Shown: one piece after another, positions 1-8,394 of the stretch | How the letters are laid out: each line of letters starts with the position of its first letter | Numbering within the stretch: the stretch's first letter is position 1 | Assembly (NCBI RefSeq): GCF_920984735.1 | Contig: NZ_CAKLBU010000005.1 | Coordinates: 1-64,000 of the forward strand | Length of the DNA stretch: 64,000 bases | DNA from: Pedobacter sp. Leaf250 | GTDB lineage: Bacteria > Bacteroidota > Bacteroidia > Sphingobacteriales > Sphingobacteriaceae | Direction: 5' to 3' | Made by a program: the position numbers and the translations under genes | Notes under the pieces: model-generated | What the model saw: the letters and a program-made list of their open reading frames with translations, nothing else | Database searches by the model: none | What the model was told of the DNA's origin: nothing

Positions 1-120
1 GCGAAACTAGCCACGAGATGAGAATTCCATATAGGACCGTAGAAGACTACTACGTTGATAGGCTACAGATGTAAAGGTGGCGACACCACAGTCGAGTAGT
101 ACTAATCATCCGAAGCTTTC
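1..120 (+). rRNA. 23S ribosomal RNA, 3' end (partial)
   Basis: The first 120 bases match the conserved 3' end of bacterial 23S rRNA, including the segment ending GAGTAGTACTAATCATCCG that precedes the terminal helix. The gene enters from the left edge, so only its tail is present. The exact mature end is uncertain by several bases; a short AACAA/TTGTT stem just after it may be part of the processing stalk. Confidence 0.9.
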
Positions 121-181
121 AAAGCAACAACATTCGTTGTTTGTTCTTCAAAACTTAACTTCTTTCAATAATATGTCATTT

Positions 182-251
182 AAGGCTGGAAGGCCGAAGG
201 TGGATAGGCGGAAGGTAACCCTCCCTCCCTTAGACCCTCCCTCCCTCAACC
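182..251. repeat. Heptad repeat in the 23S-5S spacer
   Basis: Ten consecutive 7-base units can be laid out here. The first five are purine-rich (AAGGCTG, GAAGGCC, GAAGGTG, GATAGGC, GGAAGGT) and the next five pyrimidine-rich (AACCCTC, CCTCCCT, TAGACCC, TCCCTCC, CTCAACC). The 70-base length and the two-part purine/pyrimidine layout are the same as in the repeat inside leuS. No function is apparent; the array lies in the transcribed spacer of the rRNA operon. Confidence 0.55.
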
Positions 252-265
252 TTATTTAAAAACAT

Positions 266-376
<111 letters not shown>

Positions 377-404
377 TCTTAAAGCCCCATAAAGGGCATT
401 AAAA

Positions 405-436
405 GAACCCCCTCAGCAACAGCTGATGGGGTTTCT
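405..436 (+). terminator. Terminator of the rRNA operon
   Basis: An inverted repeat AACCCCCTCAGC / GCTGATGGGGTT with a short AAC loop lies 30 bases after the 5S gene and is followed by TTTCTTCG. Position and shape fit an intrinsic terminator for the rRNA operon. Confidence 0.8.
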
Positions 437-475
437 TCGTTTATACAACCTTCCCTCCCTCCCTAAAAAACAAAC

Positions 476-826
476 GCAGCCGTGAACAGGACTGGAACGC
501 CAACAGGATATGGAAGGGTTCTGAACAAGGTCATGCAGGGCTTTGGCCGGTTGTGCGCAGGGAATGGGAACCATATAGGGATCTAGGACATATAGAAAGG
601 TGCAAAGGGATGATGCATTGGGTGGATCTTGGGTTAGATCGGCTCATTGTTGCCATAGGATAACTGGACATATGGGGCCTTGTGCTGTTCTTGCGGAAAT
701 GCAGGGCACCTGCCACCTAAACCTGATGGTACGGAAATCCTTTTTGGGCCCATCACACCTTCGGCCTGATTAAAACCTTCAGCAAAAAGATTGGAGGGAC
801 AGCAGGACTGAAATCCACAAGTACTT
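476..826. other. GC-rich non-coding block after the rRNA operon
   Basis: This stretch of about 350 bases is visibly richer in G and C than the genes around it. Short open frames exist on the minus strand (531-716 and 634-837), but they overlap each other in different frames, have no recognisable domain, and are rich in Ser, Pro and Cys, as expected from chance reading of GC-rich DNA. It might be a dispersed intergenic repeat, a decayed element, or a structured RNA; the sequence alone does not decide. Confidence 0.4.
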
Positions 827-936
827 CTTACATACATTTTCTGAATTTATGTTTTATCAATCTGTTAAAAAATGTAAAATCTCTAAGGCACGATACAATA
901 AAACCGTATAATTGTAATATTACGTACATCGCATAT

Positions 937-2703
937 ATGAATAGTATAACCAACAAAATATTTTTATTTACCGTTTTTTACCTATTTAGTTTAAATGTTT
1001 TTAGTCAATCTAAGAATGTACAACTCCCTGCAAACTGGTATAATTTGGATTTATTGGAGAGTGGCTATTACGGAATAAGTACGGAAAAAGCTTACCGCGA
1101 CTTACTTAAAGATAAAAAGCCTAAGCAAAACATTATTGTTGCTGTGATAGATGGTGGTGTAGATACTAATCATCCTGATTTGAAAGGTGTATTGTGGACT
1201 AACAAAAGAGAAATTCCAGGTAATGGTATTGATGATGATGACAATGGTTATATTGATGATATTCATGGCTGGAATTTTATCGGCTCAAAAAAGGGTAATC
1301 TGGAATTTGATAATTTAGAATTCGTTAGGCTTTTAAGAATTTATACGCCAAAATATCAATCGACCACTAATCTTACTCCTTTAGATAGTACACAGAAGGA
1401 AGAATTTAAGTTATACAAAAAAATGGTTGGTGATTTTGGAAAGAAGTATGAAGATGCCAGTAATACTTTTTCTGTGTTATTGGCTATTAATAAAGTTTTA
1501 GATTCTGTTTCAAAAATAAATAAAAAGGAAATTCCATCATATGAAGATATTGAGAAATATAAGGCAGATGATGAAACGGAAGAGCAAATAAAAACGATTA
1601 TTAGAAAAGGATCAAAGGAGGATGGAAGTTTTGAGAAGTTCTACAAAAGCATAAAAGATGGCTATAAACAATATGATGCTATGCTTAAGTATAACCTAAA
1701 TCCTAAGTATGATATGCGTTCAGAATTGGTTGGAGATGATTATTCAAATTCAAATCAACGCAATTATGGCAATAACGATGTTAAAGGACCAGATGCTTTT
1801 CATGGTACACATGTTTCTGGAATTATTGGGGCCGATCGCACAAATTCATTGGGCATTATGGGAGTGTCCAATAATGTAAGTATTATGGCAATTCGGGTGG
1901 TTCCAACTGGTGATGAAAGAGATAAAGATGTTGCAAATGGGATTCGATATGCAGTAGATAATGGCGCCAAAGTGATCAATATGAGTTTTGGAAAAGGCTA
2001 TAAATGGGATAAAAAAGTTGTGGATGATGCTGTGAAATATGCTGAAACCAAAGGAGTTTTATTGGTACATGCTGCTGGTAATGATAACCAGAATAATGAT
2101 ATTGAAGAAAATTTTCCTAATAAGTATTTTGAAAGCAAAGAAGCTGAAGCATATAAAGAGGCTAATAAAAAGCCAAGTAAACCCGATTTTATTCCTCCAG
2201 TAAGAACGAACCAAAACTCTGGAATGAGGATGAGGCCGTCCATTGGAAGAGCCGCAGAGGTGAAGGCAATACCTTTAGACTCTGCAAAGTTTGCTCTTCC
2301 TCGTGCCAATAATTGGATTGAAGTTGGCGCTAGTTCATACAAAGATGATGAAAACTTAAAAGCAAGTTTTTCTAATTATGGAAAATATAATGTCGATGTT
2401 TTTGCTCCTGGATTTTTAATTAATTCTACCGTTCCGGATGGAAAGTATGAAGATGCCGATGGAACAAGTATGGCTTCTCCGGTAGTATCGGGGCTTGCGG
2501 CTTTAATTTTAAGCTATTATCCTCACTTAACTCCTGCACAGATACGAGAAATCATCATGAAATCGGTTTCAAAAGTGGCGCACAAAGTGAAATACAAAAA
2601 TGAGAAAGGTGACAATGTTAGAGTGATGTTTAGTGAAATTTGTGTAAGTGGTGGAATAGTTAATGCTTATAATGCACTTAAATTGGCAGAAACCTATAAA
2701 TAG
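937..2703 (+). CDS. Secreted subtilisin-like serine protease (S8 family)
   Basis: A 588-residue exported endopeptidase. Residues 1-24 form a signal peptide ending VFSQS. The S8 triad is complete: Asp72 in AVIDGGVD, His289 in FHGTHVSG and Ser511 in GTSMASPVV, with the oxyanion Asn382 in HAAGND. An acidic loop (GNGIDDDDNGYIDD, about 96-108) resembles the calcium-binding turns found in many Bacteroidota members. Asp and His are 217 residues apart, much further than in subtilisin, because a Lys/Glu-rich, probably helical insertion occupies about 130-265. There is no visible type IX sorting tail, and the protein ends soon after the catalytic domain. It is probably periplasmic or lipid-free secreted; substrate unknown. 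It stands alone, convergent with the next gene. Confidence 0.9.
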   Translation: MNSITNKIFLFTVFYLFSLNVFSQSKNVQLPANWYNLDLLESGYYGISTEKAYRDLLKDKKPKQNIIVAVIDGGVDTNHPDLKGVLWTNKREIPGNGIDDDDNGYIDDIHGWNFIGSKKGNLEFDNLEFVRLLRIYTPKYQSTTNLTPLDSTQKEEFKLYKKMVGDFGKKYEDASNTFSVLLAINKVLDSVSKINKKEIPSYEDIEKYKADDETEEQIKTIIRKGSKEDGSFEKFYKSIKDGYKQYDAMLKYNLNPKYDMRSELVGDDYSNSNQRNYGNNDVKGPDAFHGTHVSGIIGADRTNSLGIMGVSNNVSIMAIRVVPTGDERDKDVANGIRYAVDNGAKVINMSFGKGYKWDKKVVDDAVKYAETKGVLLVHAAGNDNQNNDIEENFPNKYFESKEAEAYKEANKKPSKPDFIPPVRTNQNSGMRMRPSIGRAAEVKAIPLDSAKFALPRANNWIEVGASSYKDDENLKASFSNYGKYNVDVFAPGFLINSTVPDGKYEDADGTSMASPVVSGLAALILSYYPHLTPAQIREIIMKSVSKVAHKVKYKNEKGDNVRVMFSEICVSGGIVNAYNALKLAETYK

Positions 2704-2732
2704 ATATCAGTTAATAGATTTTAATTGCCACA

Positions 2733-3512
2733 TTATTTATCAATTGAACTTATAAATTGTTGAAAGGTTCCAAAAGGATAATTTTTTGATTTCAACCATT
2801 TGATAAATTCATCCATTCTTTGAATCATTTTATCACCTGTATTTTTACGTACATAAGCTGGGAAACCAAATCTTTCGAAATCATCAAGATCAGTAAATTC
2901 CCAAGGGTGGAAATAAATATTGAGATATTTATCTTTTTTATAAGTCCAGCTGGCTAATGTTTTGTAAATATTCAATGGCAAATTATGAAAAGATAACCAG
3001 AAAAGTGGAAATCTTACTATCGGACTCACAGAAGCTGGAATTTGCAACACATTTTCGTTGGTAAAATAAGTTCTGGAAATATGGAAATTATTATATCGCC
3101 CTGGCAGATATGTTGGGTTAATGGAAGTATTATACTTGTAACCTGCCTTTTCTATTTCCTTTTCATCCACAGGCATCATTCTAGCCATTCTGTAACCGGT
3201 AATTTCCTTGCCAGAAAGTTCTTCTAATTTTAACTTTGATTGAAGCAGATGCTCTGGCTTAAAATCAGAATGATAATAACCGTGAGAGGCTAATTCGTGG
3301 CCAGCTTCGGTAATTCGTTTTATTAAGTCAGGAATATTTTCTGCAAAAGTTACGGTACAAAAAAAAGTAGCTTTCACCTGGTATTTATCCAATAAATCTA
3401 AAATAGCAATCGTACCCGCTCTTGAAATTGCGATTTGATCGGCAAAAGAAATATCCTTACCATATTCAAAAGGCATATCAAACTCTTCAATATCGAAACT
3501 TAAAAGCACCAT
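2733..3512 (-). CDS. Polysaccharide deacetylase family protein
   Basis: A 259-residue NodB-type (CE4) deacetylase, which would remove N-acetyl groups from an amino sugar. The opening strand SFDIEEFD carries the acidic metal or catalytic residues (Asp7), and GHELASHGYYH (71-81) is the family's second motif, with His77 and His81 as metal ligands. There is no signal peptide, so the enzyme is probably cytoplasmic, acting on a lipid-linked sugar. Its start codon overlaps the stop of the upstream GT2 gene by one base, and the GT87 gene precedes that, so all three are one operon. Together they suggest addition and deacetylation of an undecaprenyl-linked sugar in envelope glycan modification. The exact substrate is not visible. 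Confidence 0.87.
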   Translation of the reverse strand: MVLLSFDIEEFDMPFEYGKDISFADQIAISRAGTIAILDLLDKYQVKATFFCTVTFAENIPDLIKRITEAGHELASHGYYHSDFKPEHLLQSKLKLEELSGKEITGYRMARMMPVDEKEIEKAGYKYNTSINPTYLPGRYNNFHISRTYFTNENVLQIPASVSPIVRFPLFWLSFHNLPLNIYKTLASWTYKKDKYLNIYFHPWEFTDLDDFERFGFPAYVRKNTGDKMIQRMDEFIKWLKSKNYPFGTFQQFISSIDK

Positions 3513-4444
3513 TATTTTTGAGGAATATTAGTTGATCGGATGATATAATTTGGGCGATTTTTCGTTTGCATAAACATTTTGCCCACGTAAATGCCGATAA
3601 TGCCTAAAATGATTAATTGTAGTCCACCAAAAAATACAATCGTCATAATCATTGACGCCCAACCTGATACTTCTACATTGTTTACAAACGCATAAATTAC
3701 ATATGGTATGTATAACACGGAAGCCAGCGATAAAATAAAGCCCAAATAAACTGCAGAATACAGGGGCTTAATGCTAAAAGAGGTAACGCCATGTAAAGCC
3801 AGGCGGAACATTTTTTTAATTGTGTATTTGCTCTTACCAGAAAAACGTGCCGCTGGATTATACTTTATAGCATATTGTTTAAAACCTAGCCATTTAACTA
3901 AACCACGTAAAAAAGGTTCATTCTCCTGGAAATTCCTGAAAACATTAACTACTTTTTGATCAAGTAAACGAAAATCTGCAGCGCCAGGTTCTAAATCGAT
4001 ATCGGATAACCAATTTAAAGTTTTATAAAATAAATTTGATGAGCTGCGTTTGCTTTTTGATAAGGTTTTATCTTCTTCTCTAATGGTATAAACTACCTCA
4101 AAACCTTCTTCCCATTTTTGGAGCATTGTCGGAATCAATTCTGGAGGATGTTGCATATCACAATCCATGGAAATAACACAATCGCCAAAGGCATGATCCA
4201 TACCGGCTTTCACAGCCAGTTGGTGGCCAAAATTTTTAGAAAATTCTAGAAAGAAAATGTTTTCGGAAGTTGATGCATACTCCTTAATTTTTTCGAGTGT
4301 ATGATCAGCACTGCCATCATCTACAAGGATGATTTCATAGTTGTAATCAATAGACGCGAAAACTTTTTTAATACTTTCTGTAATAACGAAAACATTATCA
4401 GCTTCATTATAAGCTGGTATTACAATTGAAACTAATTTTCTCAT
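3512..4444 (-). CDS. Membrane-anchored family 2 glycosyltransferase
   Basis: A 310-residue GT2 enzyme of the GtrB / dolichol-phosphate mannosyltransferase-like type, which moves a sugar from a nucleotide donor to a polyprenyl phosphate on the inner face of the membrane. Seen: N-terminal SIVIPAYNE, LVDDGSADHT, the metal-binding MDCDMQ, and RGLVKWLG near residue 180. Two hydrophobic segments follow at about 230-255 and 265-290. It overlaps the GT87 gene by four bases (ATGA) and the deacetylase by one, so the three are translationally coupled. The donor sugar cannot be read from the sequence. Confidence 0.9.
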   Translation of the reverse strand: MRKLVSIVIPAYNEADNVFVITESIKKVFASIDYNYEIILVDDGSADHTLEKIKEYASTSENIFFLEFSKNFGHQLAVKAGMDHAFGDCVISMDCDMQHPPELIPTMLQKWEEGFEVVYTIREEDKTLSKSKRSSSNLFYKTLNWLSDIDLEPGAADFRLLDQKVVNVFRNFQENEPFLRGLVKWLGFKQYAIKYNPAARFSGKSKYTIKKMFRLALHGVTSFSIKPLYSAVYLGFILSLASVLYIPYVIYAFVNNVEVSGWASMIMTIVFFGGLQLIILGIIGIYVGKMFMQTKNRPNYIIRSTNIPQK

Positions 4445-5625
4445 TTATCGGCAATCAAATAAGATTCAAAATCTTCCTTCATCATTTGGAAAATAATGGT
4501 TAGCCAAATGACTACGCAAGGTAGGGCTTTGAGCGAATATAGACGAATAAATTCTTTTATAGCGCTGGGAAAAATATCGGTAGGAGAAAGACTGGTTAAT
4601 ACAAATGCAAAAATAAATAGCGCCAAAATCCATTTGTTTTTTGGTTTTTGCTGAACAATGAACCAAATGGCTACGCCGGCAAATGCAATAATGTATGTTG
4701 GGGATTCGGAACCACTGCTGAAAATTACAGTAAAAATTAAGGTTGAAGCCAGCAGCATTAAACGAAAGGCTAAATATTTATATTGGTTAATGCGTAAATA
4801 AGGTAAGCCAAAAAGCAATAATCCACCTAGCAAAAATGGTGTATTGGATAGGCTAACATCTCCACTAATTCTTCTCGCCATGCCCATTATCGAAATATCC
4901 TGAAAAGATGTTAGTGAGGCATTTGTTGAATTCTTATGTACCAATGAATGGTACCAATCAGCATACGATTGAACGACAAACGACGGAGAAGATAGCAACA
5001 TGGGTAAAGCGAATAATACGCAAAGCGCTACTACACCTGCAATTATAAACTTGACTTTATTTCTGCTAAAAAAGAAAAAAGCCAAACCCACAATGCCATA
5101 TAGTTTTATTAATGTGCCAATGGCGATGAAGAAAGCGGATTGAATTTCCTTTTGCTTTACCAAATAGGAAAAGCTAAGCATAATAAGTCCTGTTAGCGCA
5201 ATGTTGAATTGAAAACTGAACAATGCGGTTAAAGCTTCGTGGGCGCAAATCCACGCAATAATACTTCGTTTATTAATCGATATTGGTAAGCTGAAAATTC
5301 CCCAAAGTAATATTGCTACATTGGCCACGTTCCATAAAATCATGCCCAAACCATCTGGCAGTAATGCAAATGGGGCTATAAATATCGAAAAGACAGGGCC
5401 GTAGTGGTTACTATCACCATATTCCGGATAATTATCAAAAAGGTTTTGTAAATCTAATGTGTGATAATAAACATATTTAAAGATGAGATAGTTGTTATAT
5501 GAATGATGTTGATATTGCTTTAAACCAGCTACAATTGCCAAAATAATATAAACAGCAACGATGCATTCCTTCTTTAACAGAAAACTAAATATTTTACTAA
5601 GTTTTGGGTTTTGTGAAGCCGCCAT
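4441..5625 (-). CDS. GT87-like integral membrane glycosyltransferase (DUF2029)
   Basis: A 394-residue protein that is nearly all membrane segments (about ten), with an early loop containing DNYPEYGDSNHYGPVFSIF. This matches the GT-C fold, DUF2029/GT87 family, whose members take sugars from polyprenyl-phosphate donors on the outer face of the membrane. It is the first gene of the operon with the GT2 and deacetylase genes, which would supply and tailor such a donor. The family call rests on topology and the first-loop motif, so the exact acceptor is unknown. About 60 bases separate it from the MOSC gene upstream on the same strand. Confidence 0.75.
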   Translation of the reverse strand: MAASQNPKLSKIFSFLLKKECIVAVYIILAIVAGLKQYQHHSYNNYLIFKYVYYHTLDLQNLFDNYPEYGDSNHYGPVFSIFIAPFALLPDGLGMILWNVANVAILLWGIFSLPISINKRSIIAWICAHEALTALFSFQFNIALTGLIMLSFSYLVKQKEIQSAFFIAIGTLIKLYGIVGLAFFFFSRNKVKFIIAGVVALCVLFALPMLLSSPSFVVQSYADWYHSLVHKNSTNASLTSFQDISIMGMARRISGDVSLSNTPFLLGGLLLFGLPYLRINQYKYLAFRLMLLASTLIFTVIFSSGSESPTYIIAFAGVAIWFIVQQKPKNKWILALFIFAFVLTSLSPTDIFPSAIKEFIRLYSLKALPCVVIWLTIIFQMMKEDFESYLIADK

Positions 5626-5687
5626 TGTAATTGTTGGCCGAAGATAAGCATTTTCGAGAATAGCTTATTTTCATTGGAATGATTAAA

Positions 5688-6500
5688 TTATTTCCAATCT
5701 TGTATGATTAACTCATCTCCAACTTTAATGATGCCTTCTCCCTTGTGAATAAGATTTTGTCCGAACATAATTTTGTTGTTTTGTTTGCGATAGTTGGCCA
5801 AGGTTTTTAATGGTTCAATTCCCTTAATTCCTGTAATTTGATCAATAGTGATCAATACACATCTTGCACATGGTTTTACGCCATGAAATTCAACATTGTT
5901 TATGGTAAAAGTTTTAATGCTATCTTCAATATGTGCATCGCCGCCTGTAAAAACAAGGTTAGGGCGGAACCGGTCCATATTTACAGTTTCTTCGAGTTTT
6001 TGATTAAGATTATCTAGCGAAGATTGACCAATAATTAGACAAGGATATCCATCAGCAAAACTTACAATTTCACCTTGCATAGCATATTTTGGATCAACTT
6101 TTCTTTCCGCTTTCATAGGCATTTTAACCAGTTTAACTTCCATATTCATGAAGTTGGAGAACCATGCACTAACATGTTCGTTAACTTCAACGCCATTGGA
6201 AATGTCATCCCAAACACTAACAGCGATTTCTGTAGTACTGACTTCGGTTAAAGAAAAAGAAATTTTTATGTCAGGATCATTTTTGTGAGAAACAATCAGT
6301 TGCTCACCTTCAATCGCTACCTGAAGTAAAGCCAATTGATGGTGTTTCCGCTGCGTAATGAAAGTTCCATCACTATCAACAAGCATCCATCTTCTGTCAT
6401 ACGCTAAACCTCTATCTTCAATTTTTGACTCTGGTAAACTAATTCCTCCCAGAGATTTTATGGGATAAATATGTAAGGAAGACAGATAAAGTTTATTCAT
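5688..6500 (-). CDS. MOSC domain protein (YcbX/mARC-like)
   Basis: A 270-residue protein with an N-terminal MOSC beta-barrel domain (LYIYPIKSLGG-type opening, here SSLHIYPIKSLGGISL) and a C-terminal MOSC domain. KPCARCVLITID near the C-terminus holds the conserved cysteine that binds the molybdenum cofactor. No ferredoxin domain follows, unlike E. coli YcbX. Such proteins reduce N-hydroxylated compounds or carry the cofactor. The open frame extends 44 codons further upstream, but that extension is hydrophobic and unlike the family, so the ATG at 6500 is chosen. It is divergent from the cryptochrome gene. Confidence 0.85.
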   Translation of the reverse strand: MNKLYLSSLHIYPIKSLGGISLPESKIEDRGLAYDRRWMLVDSDGTFITQRKHHQLALLQVAIEGEQLIVSHKNDPDIKISFSLTEVSTTEIAVSVWDDISNGVEVNEHVSAWFSNFMNMEVKLVKMPMKAERKVDPKYAMQGEIVSFADGYPCLIIGQSSLDNLNQKLEETVNMDRFRPNLVFTGGDAHIEDSIKTFTINNVEFHGVKPCARCVLITIDQITGIKGIEPLKTLANYRKQNNKIMFGQNLIHKGEGIIKVGDELIIQDWK

Positions 6501-6718
6501 TGGATAAATATAGCAAAACAGAAATTTATCTTTTAAAACAAATGGAAATTTGAATGATAACAATCTACAAGGCAATGAATGTAATCTGTTTAATAGAATA
6601 TACTGTCTAATCACTTTCAGGTCGATATGCAATAAAACTTTTAAATAACCTTAGTGTTCTTTTAGCATCGATTTGCTATAAATATCAGCGAATAGTATGC
6701 ATCATAATAAGTTTAGAA

Positions 6719-8110
6719 ATGGCAAAACGTGGCTTAGTTTGGTTTAAGAATGATTTGAGATTGCATGATAATGAGGCTTTAACAAAGGCAGTAGCTGAGT
6801 GTGAAGCACTACTTTTCTGCTATTGCGTGGAAAAGGCGGATTTTGAAAAGCTTGATTTGGGCTTTCGCAGAATTGATGCAGTGCGATTCAAATTCCTGGA
6901 ACAATCCATTCAAGATTTAGAAAAGAACCTAAAAACTATTGGCGGACATTTAATCATTGGATCGGTTACAGCGGCCGAAACTTTACCAAAAATTGTTGAG
7001 CGATATGAAATCACTGACATTTATGCTGAAAAGGAATATGCCGAATATGAACTTAATCTTATTGATCTGGTAACTGATGCTTTGCCAAACGTGAACTTTC
7101 ATTTTTATTGGGGCAAAACACTTTATCACATGGATGACATTCCTTTTGAGATTGCTAAAATTCCGCTCACCAGTAAAGCCTATCGAATTCCGGCTGGAAA
7201 GCAAGCCGAACCAAGGCCAACATTTAGTCGCCCTACCAAAGTAAAATCCATTGAAAAAGTCGAAAAAAGTAAATTTCCTTCCTACACATCACTTGGTTTC
7301 ACTAAAAAAGAATATGACTACGCAAAGCCATTTGTAAATGGTGGTGAATCAGCAGCTTTAGAAAGATTGGAATATTATACTTTCAAATCGGAACTGTTAA
7401 CCGGATACCGATGGAGCCGAAATAAATCGGATGGCTTGGATTACAGTTCAAAATTTTCTCCTTATCTGGCATTGGGCTGTATCTCAGCCCGTGAAATATA
7501 TGAGAAGATTCAAGATTACGAATCGAAAATCAAGAAAAATCAAAGTACCTGGTGGCTTGTTTTTGAGTTGGTTTGGAGAGATTATTTTACATTCAAGGCC
7601 ATGCGTTTTGGAAATAAAATTTACAAATCTAAAGGCTACAAAAACAAAAAAATCGATTGGGAAAATGATCCGTCGAAGTTTGAAAAATGGTGTAACGGTA
7701 CTACTGGGATTCCTTTCATCGATGCACACATGAGACAATTAAACGAAACAGGATACATGAGCAATCGTGGCCGGGTAAATTGCGCCAGTTATTTTGTGCA
7801 TGATTTAAAAATTGATTGGACCTGGGGTGCAGCCTATTTCGAATCAAAATTGATCGATTATGATGTAAGCTCAAATTGGATGAACTGGCACATGCAGGCA
7901 TTTGAAATTTGGTACACCAACCCTGTGCATCAATCCAATAAATACAAAGCACAGGATTTTATTCGCAAATGGATTCCCGAACTTTCTAAGAAAAATGATA
8001 TCGAAGTTTTGATTCCTTGGGAATATGACATACCAGAATATGTAAAACCGATAGAGGTTTATAAAAAGTGGAATAGGGCAATTGGCTTAATAGAAAAATT
8101 GAAGGTTTGA
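6719..8110 (+). CDS. DASH-type cryptochrome / photolyase
   Basis: A 463-residue flavoprotein of the photolyase superfamily. DASH proteins use blue light and FAD to repair cyclobutane pyrimidine dimers, mainly in single-stranded or looped DNA. Seen: N-terminal Rossmann-like photolyase domain (GLVWFKNDLRLHDNEAL), FAD-domain motifs KFSPYLALGCISAREIY, WWLVFELVWRDYF, TGIPFIDAHMRQL, GYMSNRGRVNCASYF and SSNWMNWHMQAF. The WRDYF and NRGRVN forms are typical of the DASH subgroup rather than class I CPD photolyases. The start ATG at 6719 gives the usual MAKRGLVWF opening. No carotenoid or regulator gene is adjacent. Confidence 0.93.
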   Translation: MAKRGLVWFKNDLRLHDNEALTKAVAECEALLFCYCVEKADFEKLDLGFRRIDAVRFKFLEQSIQDLEKNLKTIGGHLIIGSVTAAETLPKIVERYEITDIYAEKEYAEYELNLIDLVTDALPNVNFHFYWGKTLYHMDDIPFEIAKIPLTSKAYRIPAGKQAEPRPTFSRPTKVKSIEKVEKSKFPSYTSLGFTKKEYDYAKPFVNGGESAALERLEYYTFKSELLTGYRWSRNKSDGLDYSSKFSPYLALGCISAREIYEKIQDYESKIKKNQSTWWLVFELVWRDYFTFKAMRFGNKIYKSKGYKNKKIDWENDPSKFEKWCNGTTGIPFIDAHMRQLNETGYMSNRGRVNCASYFVHDLKIDWTWGAAYFESKLIDYDVSSNWMNWHMQAFEIWYTNPVHQSNKYKAQDFIRKWIPELSKKNDIEVLIPWEYDIPEYVKPIEVYKKWNRAIGLIEKLKV

Positions 8111-8394
8111 TCGCTAGATTAAAGTTTTGAAAATATTAAAAGCATAAAAAAAGCTCACTTTTTCAATAATCTCCTGATTTTATCAGCAAACTTTTATTTT
8201 CACTCGATCAATTTTAATAATTAGCTCAAGCTTCTGATTGTTTAGAAGACGCAGGTGATGGTTATAAAAAAACCATTTAGTGCAGTAAATGCTCAATCTG
8301 TGCAACGTTGTGTGTTTTGTTACGTCGTTTTGAAAAGATGAAAACTGAAATCCAGTTAACATTTTATCAAATCATCAAACATACATCCCTCACA

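Noticed and set aside
77..259. 60-codon frame across the 23S end and spacer
   Set aside because: It lies on rRNA sequence and a heptad repeat; no protein resemblance.
531..837. Two minus-strand frames of 61 and 67 codons
   Set aside because: They overlap in different frames within a GC-rich non-coding block and have chance-like composition.
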